Shown here: positions 33,902 to 41,106 of the stretch, in pieces
Numbering within the stretch: position 1 is the stretch's first letter
How the letters are laid out: every line of letters begins with the position of its first letter
Assembly: GCA_018649885.1 (NCBI GenBank)
Contig: JABIHA010000038.1
Coordinates: 1-41,106 of the forward strand
Source: Bacteriovoracaceae bacterium
GTDB lineage: Bacteria; Bdellovibrionota; Bacteriovoracia; Bacteriovoracales; Bacteriovoracaceae
DNA: 41,106 bases
Direction of reading: 5' to 3'
Made by a program: the position numbers and the translations under genes
Notes under the pieces: generated by a model
The model's database searches: none
What the model was told of the DNA's origin: nothing
Seen by the model: the letters and a program-made list of their open reading frames with translations, nothing else

Positions 33902-35032
33902 ATGTCAACAAAACTTATTTGTGCTGTTATGGCCTTCACTGTTTGTTCTAGTTTGTTTGCAAAAAGATTTGTCGTTAGAGGTCATGACCTTGAAGCTATA
34001 AAAAATGAGATTAATCATGAGAGGGGAAATCTTCAACACCAATTAAAGAGACATCAGGCCGTTATTGCCAATTTTGATGATGCAACAGCAGGACGGTTAA
34101 GGGCCAAATTTGGCGCCAATATAAAAATCGAAGAGGATATCCTCGTTCACATTAATGCCAAACCACAAAACCCAGGAGGTGGGAAAAAAGGTGGTGGAGA
34201 CACCCCAAGTGCACAACCACCACAAGAAACACCGTGGGGTATTTCACACATTGGGGCCCCTAGTGCTTTTTCAATCACTAGAGGTTACGGAGCCATTGTA
34301 TGCATTGTAGATACTGGAATTGAGGAAAATCATCCCGATCTCGTTGACAATGTTATAGGTGGAGAAAATTTTGTGGTTAAAAAAGGCAGAATCGATCCTC
34401 TAGGGTTTAATGATGACAATGGACACGGTACCCATGTAGCTGGGACAATAGCAGCACTTGATAATGAAATTGGAGTTATAGGTGTTGCACCCAATGCCTC
34501 AATATTTGCTGTTAAAGCACTAGATAAGAGAGGTTCTGGATATACTTCAGCTATCGCTGATGGTGTCACAAGTTGTGTGGCCAATGGTGCCCATGTGATT
34601 AACTTGTCTCTTGGAAGCTCATCAGGTAGTTCTATCTTACACGACGCCATTATTGATGCAGTAAATGCGGGAGTTCATGTGATAGCAGCTGCCGGTAATG
34701 ATGGATCAAATGCAGTCTCCTACCCAGCTGCCTTTGCAGAAACCATTGCAGTTTCTGCCATCGACTCTTCAAATAACTTGGCCTATTTTTCAAACTACGG
34801 ATCACAAATCAATTACGCAGCACCCGGCGTTGGTATTAAATCGACGGTCCCAGGCGGCTCATATGATGTATTTAATGGAACTTCTATGGCCACTCCACAC
34901 GTTGTAGGAGTAGTGGCATTAATGGTTTCTTCAGGAGAGTCCCAACTAGGCTCTACTGATATTGGCCTCACTCCAGATAAACAAGGAAATGGACTTATAA
35001 GCGCAGACCTTACTGTGAACCCTCTCCCATAA
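33902..35032 (+). CDS. Secreted subtilisin-like serine protease (S8)
   Basis: 376 residues. The signal peptide ends near SSLFA-KR (20). Residues 21-110 are an I9-like inhibitor propeptide and a Gly/Lys/Pro-rich linker. The catalytic domain has the triad Asp137 (IVDTGIEENHPDL), His175 (DNGHGTHVAG) and Ser328 (NGTSMATPHVVG), plus the oxyanion Asn266 (AAAGNDG) and substrate-binding INLSLGS. It should be exported, mature by self-cleavage and degrade proteins outside the cytoplasm. ATG 33902 follows GAGAGGAG. It is closed by a good terminator, so it is transcribed alone. The nearest described relatives are proteinase K-type secreted subtilases. Confidence 0.94.
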   Translation: MSTKLICAVMAFTVCSSLFAKRFVVRGHDLEAIKNEINHERGNLQHQLKRHQAVIANFDDATAGRLRAKFGANIKIEEDILVHINAKPQNPGGGKKGGGDTPSAQPPQETPWGISHIGAPSAFSITRGYGAIVCIVDTGIEENHPDLVDNVIGGENFVVKKGRIDPLGFNDDNGHGTHVAGTIAALDNEIGVIGVAPNASIFAVKALDKRGSGYTSAIADGVTSCVANGAHVINLSLGSSSGSSILHDAIIDAVNAGVHVIAAAGNDGSNAVSYPAAFAETIAVSAIDSSNNLAYFSNYGSQINYAAPGVGIKSTVPGGSYDVFNGTSMATPHVVGVVALMVSSGESQLGSTDIGLTPDKQGNGLISADLTVNPLP

Positions 35033-35039
35033 AATAATT

Positions 35040-35078
35040 GAGAGTGCTCTCATCAAATTTGATAGCGCTCTCTTTTAA
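35040..35078 (+). terminator. Rho-independent terminator of the protease gene
   Basis: GAGAGTGCT (35040-35048) pairs with AGCGCTCTC (35064-35072, one G-U pair); the loop contains a second palindrome ATCAAATTTGAT; TTTTAATAA follows. It begins 8 nt after the protease stop codon. Confidence 0.85.
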
Positions 35079-35250
35079 TAATCCTCGTAATATAAATTAA
35101 ATGTAAGAAGTTAGTATTTTTCCACAAACTCATTTCAAACCAGTATTTTTTCCTTAGATAAAAATAAACCAAATAAAATTGGGTAGTTACAGCTCAATTG
35201 GAACTCATTGTTTCAGCAGTCATTCGCGAAGCGTCCAGCAAAAATAAGAC

Positions 35251-35280
35251 TTAACTACTCGGGATGGCCCATCATATAAT
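35251..35280 (+). promoter_or_regulatory. Promoter of the CUB-HSP100 gene
   Basis: TTAACT (35251-35256) and a perfect TATAAT (35275-35280) with an 18-nt spacer give a predicted start near 35287, about 50 nt before the ATG at 35337. It lies in a 304-nt gap (35033-35336) that otherwise holds only the protease terminator. Confidence 0.5.
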
Positions 35281-35336
35281 TTCTCCCTAATTGTGAAACA
35301 AAATGGATTTAAAATAGCTCATGGGAGGGCAACACG

Positions 35337-37535
35337 ATGAAATTCTTATGCATACTAATGCTCACACTCTCTTTTTCGTTGATGGCCGCGGCACCAGATA
35401 TGACCACGCTCAAGACAGCAGGAAGAATTATCCACTCCGAAGTGGCCGGCTTCGCAACTGATCACGCTTGGGAGAAAACCACCAAAGTGATGAAAGATTT
35501 AAAAATCTTTGATGCCCAGGTGAATAGAATGATGCAAATTCTTTGCTCTCCTGAAACCAATAAATCGGTTCTTCTTGTGGGTGAGGCCAATGATACCTAT
35601 AAATATTTCTTTTCTAGACTTGCTATGATGGATCCACTATCTGGATGTACAAAATTTTCTCACGTTGATTTTGAAGTCAGCAAGCTCCAAGGTTATATGT
35701 ACGTGGGCACCACTGAAAAGAAGTGGCAAGACCTCATTGAGAAAACAAGCTATGACAAAGATGTAGTTTTATATTTTAACAACCTGAGAAGATTGATCGG
35801 CATTGGAACAAGCTCTAATAAATCGGTCGGCATTGAATCAACTCTCGCAACAGCGATCGCTAGTGGAAAACTTAAGGTCGCCTCATATATGAACAAATAT
35901 GATTACAATGAATTGATCAGATCACGTCATGCTTACGTCCTCGACGCCTTTCAAGAGGTGATTCAAATCCAAGATATCACTATGGCCCAGGTAGACCTGC
36001 TAGTGGATAAGTACCTTGCTGTTCATGGACCCCACTTAAAGCTTTCTGATGAAACAGCATTTTATATGTATAAGAAAATTGAATATTTTCAGCCCAATAT
36101 TGAAGAGCCACAAAGGACCATGGATATTTTAAGAACAATCATGGACCGCTTTAAAATGAAAAATGAGTATTTTGCCTCCACGGCCAGAACTGATAAGCCT
36201 TATAAGGCCAATGAAAATAAAACTTTTGTCGTAGAAAAAGCAGGAGCCGTTTCATTAAAATTATACTTTGAATACTTTCAAACTGATTATTCAGATACAC
36301 TTACAATTTATGATGGAAACACAGGTACTGTTTTAGATAAATTCCAAGGCAGATTAGGAAAATTTGCTTCTAAAGAATACACCACTAGTAAACTAAAGCT
36401 GGTCTTTAAATCAAATGGGTCTTATCAAGGCGATGGATTTAAAATTGCCAATGTCATGGCCCGTGTACAACCTACAGGTTACGACATTACAAAAGAAGAT
36501 GTCAGAATGGCGATCTTCAAAAGAGTTCAAGTTCCAAGATGGATTATTGATAGAGATTACTCTCTAGTGAGAAACCTTAGAACGCTTCTTGATAAAGATG
36601 TTGTGGGAGTTCTTGAGGGTAAGAAAGCTGTCATTAGATCTGTCAGAATTGGATATGTCAGTGGCAGAACCGATGAAAAGCCAGCAGGAACAATTCTATT
36701 TGTTGGCCCAACTGGTACAGGGAAAAGTTATATCGCCAAAAAAGCTGCCGAGTATATGCAGATGAAAACCATTACCATGGACATGACTCAATATGCGACA
36801 TCAGAAAGTTTTGACCGCTTTGTCACTACAATGTCCAACTACCTTGTACTCTATCCATACGCCGTATACCTATTTGAAGAAATTGATAAGGCCAACCCCA
36901 GAGTTCTCGATCGTCTTTATTTTATGATGGATGAAGGTATTTTTTACGATAAAAACCAAAGGCCTCTATTTGCTAGAGGAGCGATGCTCTACATGACCAC
37001 AAATGCCGGTCACAAATTAATTATCAAAGAAAAGGATAATCCAAAACTTAAAACCTTAGTCCACCAAGAATTGCAAAAATACTATAGACCAAGTTTTTTA
37101 AATCGATTTGATAGCATTCCGATTTTCAAACCTTTCTCTCCAGCAGAGTACAAGCAACTTGCAAAAATCATGGTGACTAAGAAACTTCAAAAATTAAAAG
37201 AGCACTATGACTGGAAACTTGATGTGGACGATGCCACCATGGATTTTATTGCCAAAAATGGTGGAAGTGATCTCTACGGAGCAAGACCTATGGAGAGACT
37301 CATTGACAGCGTTATTGCTATGGGAATTTCAGAGTACCAAATTATGGTTGGAACTATTGCATACGGTGCACAGATTAGTATTTCTAAGCTTGCAAGAGGT
37401 GCTACTGCTTTTAAAGTCAGTGTTAGCGGAAGATCAAGTGTCGAGTTTGAGGTAGACCTGGACAATAATTCAGGACTGCACAGCTACACTGATCCAATCA
37501 TTTTAAGCTTGCTTGCCAGTGTTAAAGTCTTATAA
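35337..37535 (+). CDS. Exported ClpB-like (HSP100) AAA+ protein with CUB-like insert
   Basis: 732 residues. A signal-like N-terminus (Lys2, hydrophobic 3-19) leads into a double-AAA+ protein. D1 (about 75-275) aligns with ClpB D1: VLLVGEANDTYK (78-89) at Walker A lacks the GKT, and VVLYFNN (143-149) at Walker B has Asn-Asn for Asp-Glu. A pore-loop-like GYMYVG is kept (119-124). Residues 279-378 form a CUB-like beta-sandwich (VSLKLYFEYFQTDYSDTLTIYDG, then LKLVFKSNGSYQGDGFKI) in the position of the ClpB middle domain. D2 (382-690) has a full Walker A GPTGTGKS (457-464), LFEEID (512-517, Glu for Asp), sensor-1 Asn556, arginine finger Arg590 and sensor-2 GAR (648-650), but lacks the GYVGYEEGG pore-loop segment. 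GGGAGGG precedes the ATG. An exported AAA+ ATPase is unexpected; anchoring in the membrane instead of release is possible. Function unknown. Confidence 0.85.
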   Translation: MKFLCILMLTLSFSLMAAAPDMTTLKTAGRIIHSEVAGFATDHAWEKTTKVMKDLKIFDAQVNRMMQILCSPETNKSVLLVGEANDTYKYFFSRLAMMDPLSGCTKFSHVDFEVSKLQGYMYVGTTEKKWQDLIEKTSYDKDVVLYFNNLRRLIGIGTSSNKSVGIESTLATAIASGKLKVASYMNKYDYNELIRSRHAYVLDAFQEVIQIQDITMAQVDLLVDKYLAVHGPHLKLSDETAFYMYKKIEYFQPNIEEPQRTMDILRTIMDRFKMKNEYFASTARTDKPYKANENKTFVVEKAGAVSLKLYFEYFQTDYSDTLTIYDGNTGTVLDKFQGRLGKFASKEYTTSKLKLVFKSNGSYQGDGFKIANVMARVQPTGYDITKEDVRMAIFKRVQVPRWIIDRDYSLVRNLRTLLDKDVVGVLEGKKAVIRSVRIGYVSGRTDEKPAGTILFVGPTGTGKSYIAKKAAEYMQMKTITMDMTQYATSESFDRFVTTMSNYLVLYPYAVYLFEEIDKANPRVLDRLYFMMDEGIFYDKNQRPLFARGAMLYMTTNAGHKLIIKEKDNPKLKTLVHQELQKYYRPSFLNRFDSIPIFKPFSPAEYKQLAKIMVTKKLQKLKEHYDWKLDVDDATMDFIAKNGGSDLYGARPMERLIDSVIAMGISEYQIMVGTIAYGAQISISKLARGATAFKVSVSGRSSVEFEVDLDNNSGLHSYTDPIILSLLASVKVL

Positions 37536-37557
37536 TTTTAAAACTATACTTTTGAAT

Positions 37558-37584
37558 AAGAGGGCCTTGTGCCCTCTTTTTTTT
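37558..37584 (+). terminator. Rho-independent terminator/attenuator between the HSP100-like and lipoprotein genes
   Basis: AAGAGGGC (37558-37565) pairs with GCCCTCTT (37571-37578) around a 5-nt loop, with six more T after the stem. It ends directly before the GGAGAG ribosome site of the lipoprotein gene. A TATAAT at 37531-37536 with a poor -35 (TTGCTT) sits just upstream. Confidence 0.85.
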
Positions 37585-37593
37585 GGAGAGAAA

Positions 37594-37878
37594 ATGAAAA
37601 AACTGATGATACTACTGCTTCTTTCGGCCTGTGCCTCAAACCCAGGCAAGCTTAGTGACGCCGGCGAAAAAGTTCGCACCCTTCCCAGCTCAAAAAATAC
37701 TGGCTGCAAGGTTGTAGACAAAGTAATTGGCGAGAGTGAGAAAGGCTCAGAAGAGCTTGCCACAAATCACGCTAGGAACTTAACGGCCGATGCCGATGGC
37801 GATGCCATGTATATTGACCAAGTGGTACCCAATGGAGCGATGATGAGAGTTTTCGCCACTGCTTATAAGTGCCGGTAA
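37594..37878 (+). CDS. Small DUF4156-like lipoprotein
   Basis: 94 residues. MKKLMILLLLSAC is a short lipoprotein signal with lipobox LSAC and Cys13. The mature part contains CKVVDKVIGESEKG, then ATNHARNLTADADGDAMYI, and ends ATAYKCR, matching the DUF4156 pattern of a first Cys-x-x-x-G-x-V, an A-x-N-x-x-R-N box and a final AYKC; the two cysteines probably form a disulfide. Role unknown. ATG 37594 follows GGAGAG. The gene lies 58 nt behind the HSP100-like gene but a terminator stands between them. Confidence 0.8.
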   Translation: MKKLMILLLLSACASNPGKLSDAGEKVRTLPSSKNTGCKVVDKVIGESEKGSEELATNHARNLTADADGDAMYIDQVVPNGAMMRVFATAYKCR

Positions 37879-37922
37879 CTAGGTAAGTTCCGGCACCATT
37901 TCGTAAGTCTTACCTTCCCCCC

Positions 37923-37951
37923 TTGACGGTAAGTAAGTGTTCACTTACTAT
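37923..37951 (+). promoter_or_regulatory. Promoter of the tetR-RND operon
   Basis: TTGACG (37923-37928) and TACTAT (37946-37951) are 17 nt apart, 30 nt upstream of the regulator's ATG. The operator palindrome fills the spacer. Confidence 0.65.
37932..37949. promoter_or_regulatory. Operator palindrome of the TetR regulator
   Basis: AGTAAGTG-TT-CACTTACT, a perfect 8-bp inverted repeat with 2-nt spacer, lies between -35 and -10 of the promoter. This is the usual place and size for autorepression by a TetR-family dimer. Confidence 0.75.
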
Positions 37952-37980
37952 CCTCTAAACCCTATGCTGGGGGAGGTTGT

Positions 37981-38712
37981 ATGAGTGAGAAAAGACTAAC
38001 TAAATCTCAAAGAAAAGAAGAAATTTTAAAGGCCGCCATCCCACTTTTCGCCCAAAAAGGCCTGGGTGCCACAACCAAAGAGTTGGCCTGTAGGGCCTGC
38101 GTCTCAGAAGCATTACTGTACAAACACTTCCCCTCAAAGGCCGCCCTATTCGAGGAAATAAAAAGTAGCTGCTGCAAAAAGGCCAGGGAGAGCGGACATA
38201 TCATCACGGCACTTCCCTCTTCAAGTCAAGTTTTGATCATGGCAATCTACGGTCTTGTTCGCTTTGTTCTTTACGGCGCCACTGGAGATGAGACCCATAA
38301 CAATACCAAAAGAATTTTGGCCCACGGCCTCTTACAAGATAGGCAATTTATTAAAAATTTCTTCGAAACAAATTTTGAAGACTTTATGCCCAAACTTGAA
38401 GACTGCATGAAAGTGGCCATTGAAGCTGGCGAGATGATTGCCCCTTCAGAGAATTTAAAACTCTCCCTCTGGCTGTCACATCACCTTTGCTTTGGAGTTT
38501 CCATCATCATTTTAAACCAAAATGAAGACCTAGAAGTGATTGACTATGGAATAGATCCACAAGGGCTTCAAATTGAGATATCAAAATTTATCATGCGAGG
38601 CCTAGGCCTTAAACAAGAAATCATTGAACAATACTTTATGCCTGAAGAGTTTAACCTTATTTTAGAAAACCCTAGCACTCTTCTGGATTCGATTAAAATG
38701 GAGAATTCATGA
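37981..38712 (+). CDS. TetR-family transcriptional regulator
   Basis: 243 residues. The N-terminal helix-turn-helix reads KEEILKAAIPLFAQKGLGATT, then VSEALLYKHFPSKAALFEEI (41-60), the classic TetR DNA-binding signature. The C-terminal ligand domain is divergent, as usual. The recognition region has unusual cysteines: Cys37 and Cys40 (CRAC) and a Cys64-Cys65 pair. GGGGGAGG precedes the ATG and the stop overlaps the exporter start as ATGA, so regulator and exporter are co-translated. By analogy with AcrR-type systems it probably represses this operon until a substrate of the exporter binds. Confidence 0.92.
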   Translation: MSEKRLTKSQRKEEILKAAIPLFAQKGLGATTKELACRACVSEALLYKHFPSKAALFEEIKSSCCKKARESGHIITALPSSSQVLIMAIYGLVRFVLYGATGDETHNNTKRILAHGLLQDRQFIKNFFETNFEDFMPKLEDCMKVAIEAGEMIAPSENLKLSLWLSHHLCFGVSIIILNQNEDLEVIDYGIDPQGLQIEISKFIMRGLGLKQEIIEQYFMPEEFNLILENPSTLLDSIKMENS

Positions 38713-41066
38713 AATTAATTAACCGTGCAATCTTTAGCATGACTGGTCTAATTATGAATAGGCCAAAAACCCTACTAGTTATTGGTCTTTTAGGTCTACT
38801 AAGCTTTACCCTTGGCCTGACTAAATTAAAAACAAACTTTAGCTATAGAATATGGTTCAACACTGATTCACAGGCACTTGTGGATTATGATAAATTTGAA
38901 TCAGTATTTGGAAATGACGAAAACTCAGTCCTGGCCTTACACAACCCAAGTGGAGTTTTCAACAAGAAGACGGCGCAACTGATCCAAAATATCACCAATG
39001 ACTTTTGGAAAATCAAAGATGTCATAAGGGTCAACTCACTCAGTAATTTCAACTGGACCCACGGCGAGGATGACGATATTTTGGTGGACCCCTTTTTCCC
39101 GGAGTCCCATGAATTAGATGATCAGTTTCTATCGCAAAGAAAGAAAATTGCTCTATCGCATAAGTCCCTTAGGGGTTACTTCGTTTCAAAAGATGCAAAT
39201 ACCGCACTATTTTACGTCAAGCTCAGACCATTTTTCAAAAAATCACCTGACTATGACAGGCTAATGAAGGACTTAACCGCCGTAGTCAACAAATACAAAC
39301 CAGACCACCAGGAAATGCAGTTTTATTTAACTGGAAGCACCCCCATTAACGCCAGCTTCAAAGAAAGTACAAGAGAAGATATGAAAACTCTTATCCCCTT
39401 AGTGCTTCTAGTGGTCACAACTTTTCTGGCCTTTAGCCTTCGAAACCCACTTGCAGTAGTACTGTCTCTATTTACCATCGGGGTGGCCATCATCTACACC
39501 ATGGGCTCTGGCGGGTATTTAGGACTTGAAATTAATAATCTCTCGGCCACGGTGCCTCAGTTTATGATTGCTATTTCAATCGCTGTGGTGGTCCACCTAC
39601 TTGTCACCTACTACCTTTTTACAGCAAAGGGTTACTCAAAAGATGAGGCCATCAAAAAATCCTTACAAAAAAATATAAAACCGACTCTTCTCACAAGCTT
39701 ATCAACTGCTTTTGGGTTTTTTAGTTTTTCATCCGCTGGGATTCCGGCTATCTCTGAAATGGGCGTTCTAGCCGGAGTGGGAACACTTTTGACATGGATT
39801 GCCACCTACCTTGTAATGGCGCCTTTGATGGTTTTACTCCCCATTGGAAAATGGAAACCCACAAAAGTTAAAAAAGATGAGTCCAGTAGAAGTGAGAAAT
39901 TTGTTAATTTCATCGATCGTAACAAAAAGGGAATTATTGCCATAACCATATTAATGGCCATCTTGGATATCTCTTTGGCAGTAAAAGTTGCAGTGAATTC
40001 CGACCCACTAGAATATTTTGACAAAAAATTTCCAGTCTCTATTGCCAATGATTTTATGGAAGCTAATGTTGGTGGATCTATGAGTATTGAAACTGTGGTC
40101 GATTCAGGCTCTTCTGAGGGTATAAAAGACCCAGACTTTTTGGCAAAGGTTGAGAGTCTGCAACATTGGCTTGATCAAAACTCATTTGTCTCAAAAACTA
40201 TCTCCATTGTGGATATACTAAAAGACACCAACAAATCATTAAATGGCGGTGATCAAAATTTCTACCGATTGCCCACTGAGAGAAAACAAGTTGCCGAGCA
40301 ACTCTTTTTATATTCCATGGGTCTTCCCCAAGGAATGGATATTAGCAATCAAATGACCATTGGAAATGACAAAATGAGAGTCACGGCGATGGTGACCATC
40401 CACGACTCCATGAGAATTCTTAAATTTGCTGATGAGATTGAAAATAAGGCAACTGAGCTAGGACTTAGTGCCAAGGTCAATGGGAAGAACTATCTATGGC
40501 AAACCATTACAGGTCCCATTATAAAGTCCTTTGGTAAGTCTCTTACTTGGGCGATAGCTCTAATTAGTTTGCTCTTGATCTTTGGCCTGGGCTCGGTAAA
40601 ACTGGGGCTTCTAGCAATGATCCCCAATACACTCCCTATAATATTTGGAGGTGGGGCCTTATTTGTATTGGGTAAATATCTCGATATAGGTACTGTGATC
40701 GTAGCGGCCATTACCCTAGGAATAGCTGTTGACGACACCATTCACTTTCTCAATCACTTTAAAAATGCCTTAATTGAGGGGAAATCTCCAAAAGAAGCGA
40801 TCACCGAAATATTCTCCCAAACGGCCATGGCACTTATAGTGACAACGTTAGTGCTAGTGGCATCTTTTGGAACTTTCTATTTTGGCACCTTTGTTCCCAA
40901 TCAAAACTTCGGAATTATGGTGGCGATTATTTTAACTTTTGCTCTGATTTGTGATTTAATTTTCCTGCCAGCTCTACTTCTTTGTTTAAAAAGAGAATTT
41001 TTCATTGAAAAAGAAATCTATCAGGTTTCATGCCCGACTGAGAAGATTAAAAATGCGTACACTTAG
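38709..41066 (+). CDS. RND/MMPL-superfamily exporter, TetR-linked
   Basis: 785 residues, paralogous along its length to the protein at 26576: FGNDENSVLALHNPSGVFNKKT here against FGNDETLITVVHNPDGIFNKKT there, and GIAVDDTIHF in both second halves (Asp675-Asp676 here). The topology is the RND duplication: helix 1, large periplasmic loop, five helices, repeated. In the first half the acidic relay position is Val293 (IAVVVHLLV) where the paralogue has Asp289. It probably exports a lipid or hydrophobic compound; its control by the adjacent TetR regulator suggests a toxic or signalling substrate. It starts at ATG 38709 inside the regulator's stop codon. The last 40 nt of the window hold nothing I can call. 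Confidence 0.88.
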   Translation: MKLINRAIFSMTGLIMNRPKTLLVIGLLGLLSFTLGLTKLKTNFSYRIWFNTDSQALVDYDKFESVFGNDENSVLALHNPSGVFNKKTAQLIQNITNDFWKIKDVIRVNSLSNFNWTHGEDDDILVDPFFPESHELDDQFLSQRKKIALSHKSLRGYFVSKDANTALFYVKLRPFFKKSPDYDRLMKDLTAVVNKYKPDHQEMQFYLTGSTPINASFKESTREDMKTLIPLVLLVVTTFLAFSLRNPLAVVLSLFTIGVAIIYTMGSGGYLGLEINNLSATVPQFMIAISIAVVVHLLVTYYLFTAKGYSKDEAIKKSLQKNIKPTLLTSLSTAFGFFSFSSAGIPAISEMGVLAGVGTLLTWIATYLVMAPLMVLLPIGKWKPTKVKKDESSRSEKFVNFIDRNKKGIIAITILMAILDISLAVKVAVNSDPLEYFDKKFPVSIANDFMEANVGGSMSIETVVDSGSSEGIKDPDFLAKVESLQHWLDQNSFVSKTISIVDILKDTNKSLNGGDQNFYRLPTERKQVAEQLFLYSMGLPQGMDISNQMTIGNDKMRVTAMVTIHDSMRILKFADEIENKATELGLSAKVNGKNYLWQTITGPIIKSFGKSLTWAIALISLLLIFGLGSVKLGLLAMIPNTLPIIFGGGALFVLGKYLDIGTVIVAAITLGIAVDDTIHFLNHFKNALIEGKSPKEAITEIFSQTAMALIVTTLVLVASFGTFYFGTFVPNQNFGIMVAIILTFALICDLIFLPALLLCLKREFFIEKEIYQVSCPTEKIKNAYT

Positions 41067-41106
41067 TTGTAAAATTTCCCATCAAATCTAAAATAGAAAT
41101 GAATGT

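Noticed and set aside
33708..34001. 97-codon plus-strand frame upstream of and into the subtilisin gene
   Set aside because: It runs out of phase into the first 100 nt of the protease gene, has no ribosome site, and its peptide has no protein-like pattern.
1..41106. Mobile elements, CRISPR arrays, tRNA or rRNA genes
   Set aside because: I found no transposase or integrase motifs, no regularly spaced direct repeats and no tRNA-like cloverleaf.

Overview
The window is a 41.1-kb chromosomal segment of an AT-rich (roughly 40% GC by eye), Gram-negative bacterium. Many genes encode Sec-exported proteins, outer-membrane barrels, lipoproteins, a secreted subtilisin, RND/MMPL exporters, a DUF2797 protein and an ATP/ADP-translocase-like carrier. 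That mix, together with the PurL architecture, suggests the Bdellovibrionota (Bacteriovorax-like predators). This placement is an inference from gene content. I saw no rRNA, tRNA, CRISPR array or insertion sequence.

Layout. 1-111 is the Lys/Arg/Pro/Ser-rich tail of an upstream gene, closed by a strong terminator. 274-5817 (+) holds a membrane protein with a decayed spermidine-synthase domain, then a DUF3943 protein, a small outer-membrane barrel and a GT4 glycosyltransferase; the last three overlap. 5944-18229 (+) is a compact purine operon in the order purF-purE-purC-purD-purN-purL-purQ-purH-purM-maf. It covers every step from PRPP to IMP except adenylosuccinate lyase (purB), and purK is also absent. 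Most junctions overlap by 4-29 nt.

18312-26217 is accessory: a secreted YPxG-repeat protein, a porin-like barrel, a lipoprotein plus a nucleotide-carrier-like membrane protein, cytidine deaminase, a DUF2797 protein that lost most of its usual zinc cysteines, and several very small genes, two of which (18863-18970 and 23153-23302, both minus) are easily missed. 26576-28897 is an RND/MMPL exporter. 29074-33563 carries a pentapeptide-repeat protein, more barrels and secreted proteins. 33902-35032 is a secreted S8 protease.

The most striking gene is 35337-37535. It is a ClpA/ClpB-type (HSP100) double-AAA+ protein with an N-terminal signal peptide and a CUB-like beta-sandwich where ClpB carries its coiled-coil middle domain. 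Its first ATPase ring has lost Walker A and B but keeps an aromatic pore-loop residue. Its second ring keeps the ATPase residues but lacks the usual pore-loop segment. An exported AAA+ machine has no obvious ATP source in a free-living cell, though it might in a predator inside prey. A lipoprotein gene follows behind a terminator.

The window ends with a TetR regulator, whose promoter contains a perfect palindrome between -35 and -10, overlapping by 4 nt a second RND/MMPL exporter paralogous to the one at 26576. At DNA level GGCC is far more common than base composition predicts. TTG start codons with good Shine-Dalgarno sites are frequent (purE and the genes at 4019, 20424, 23970 and 26576).
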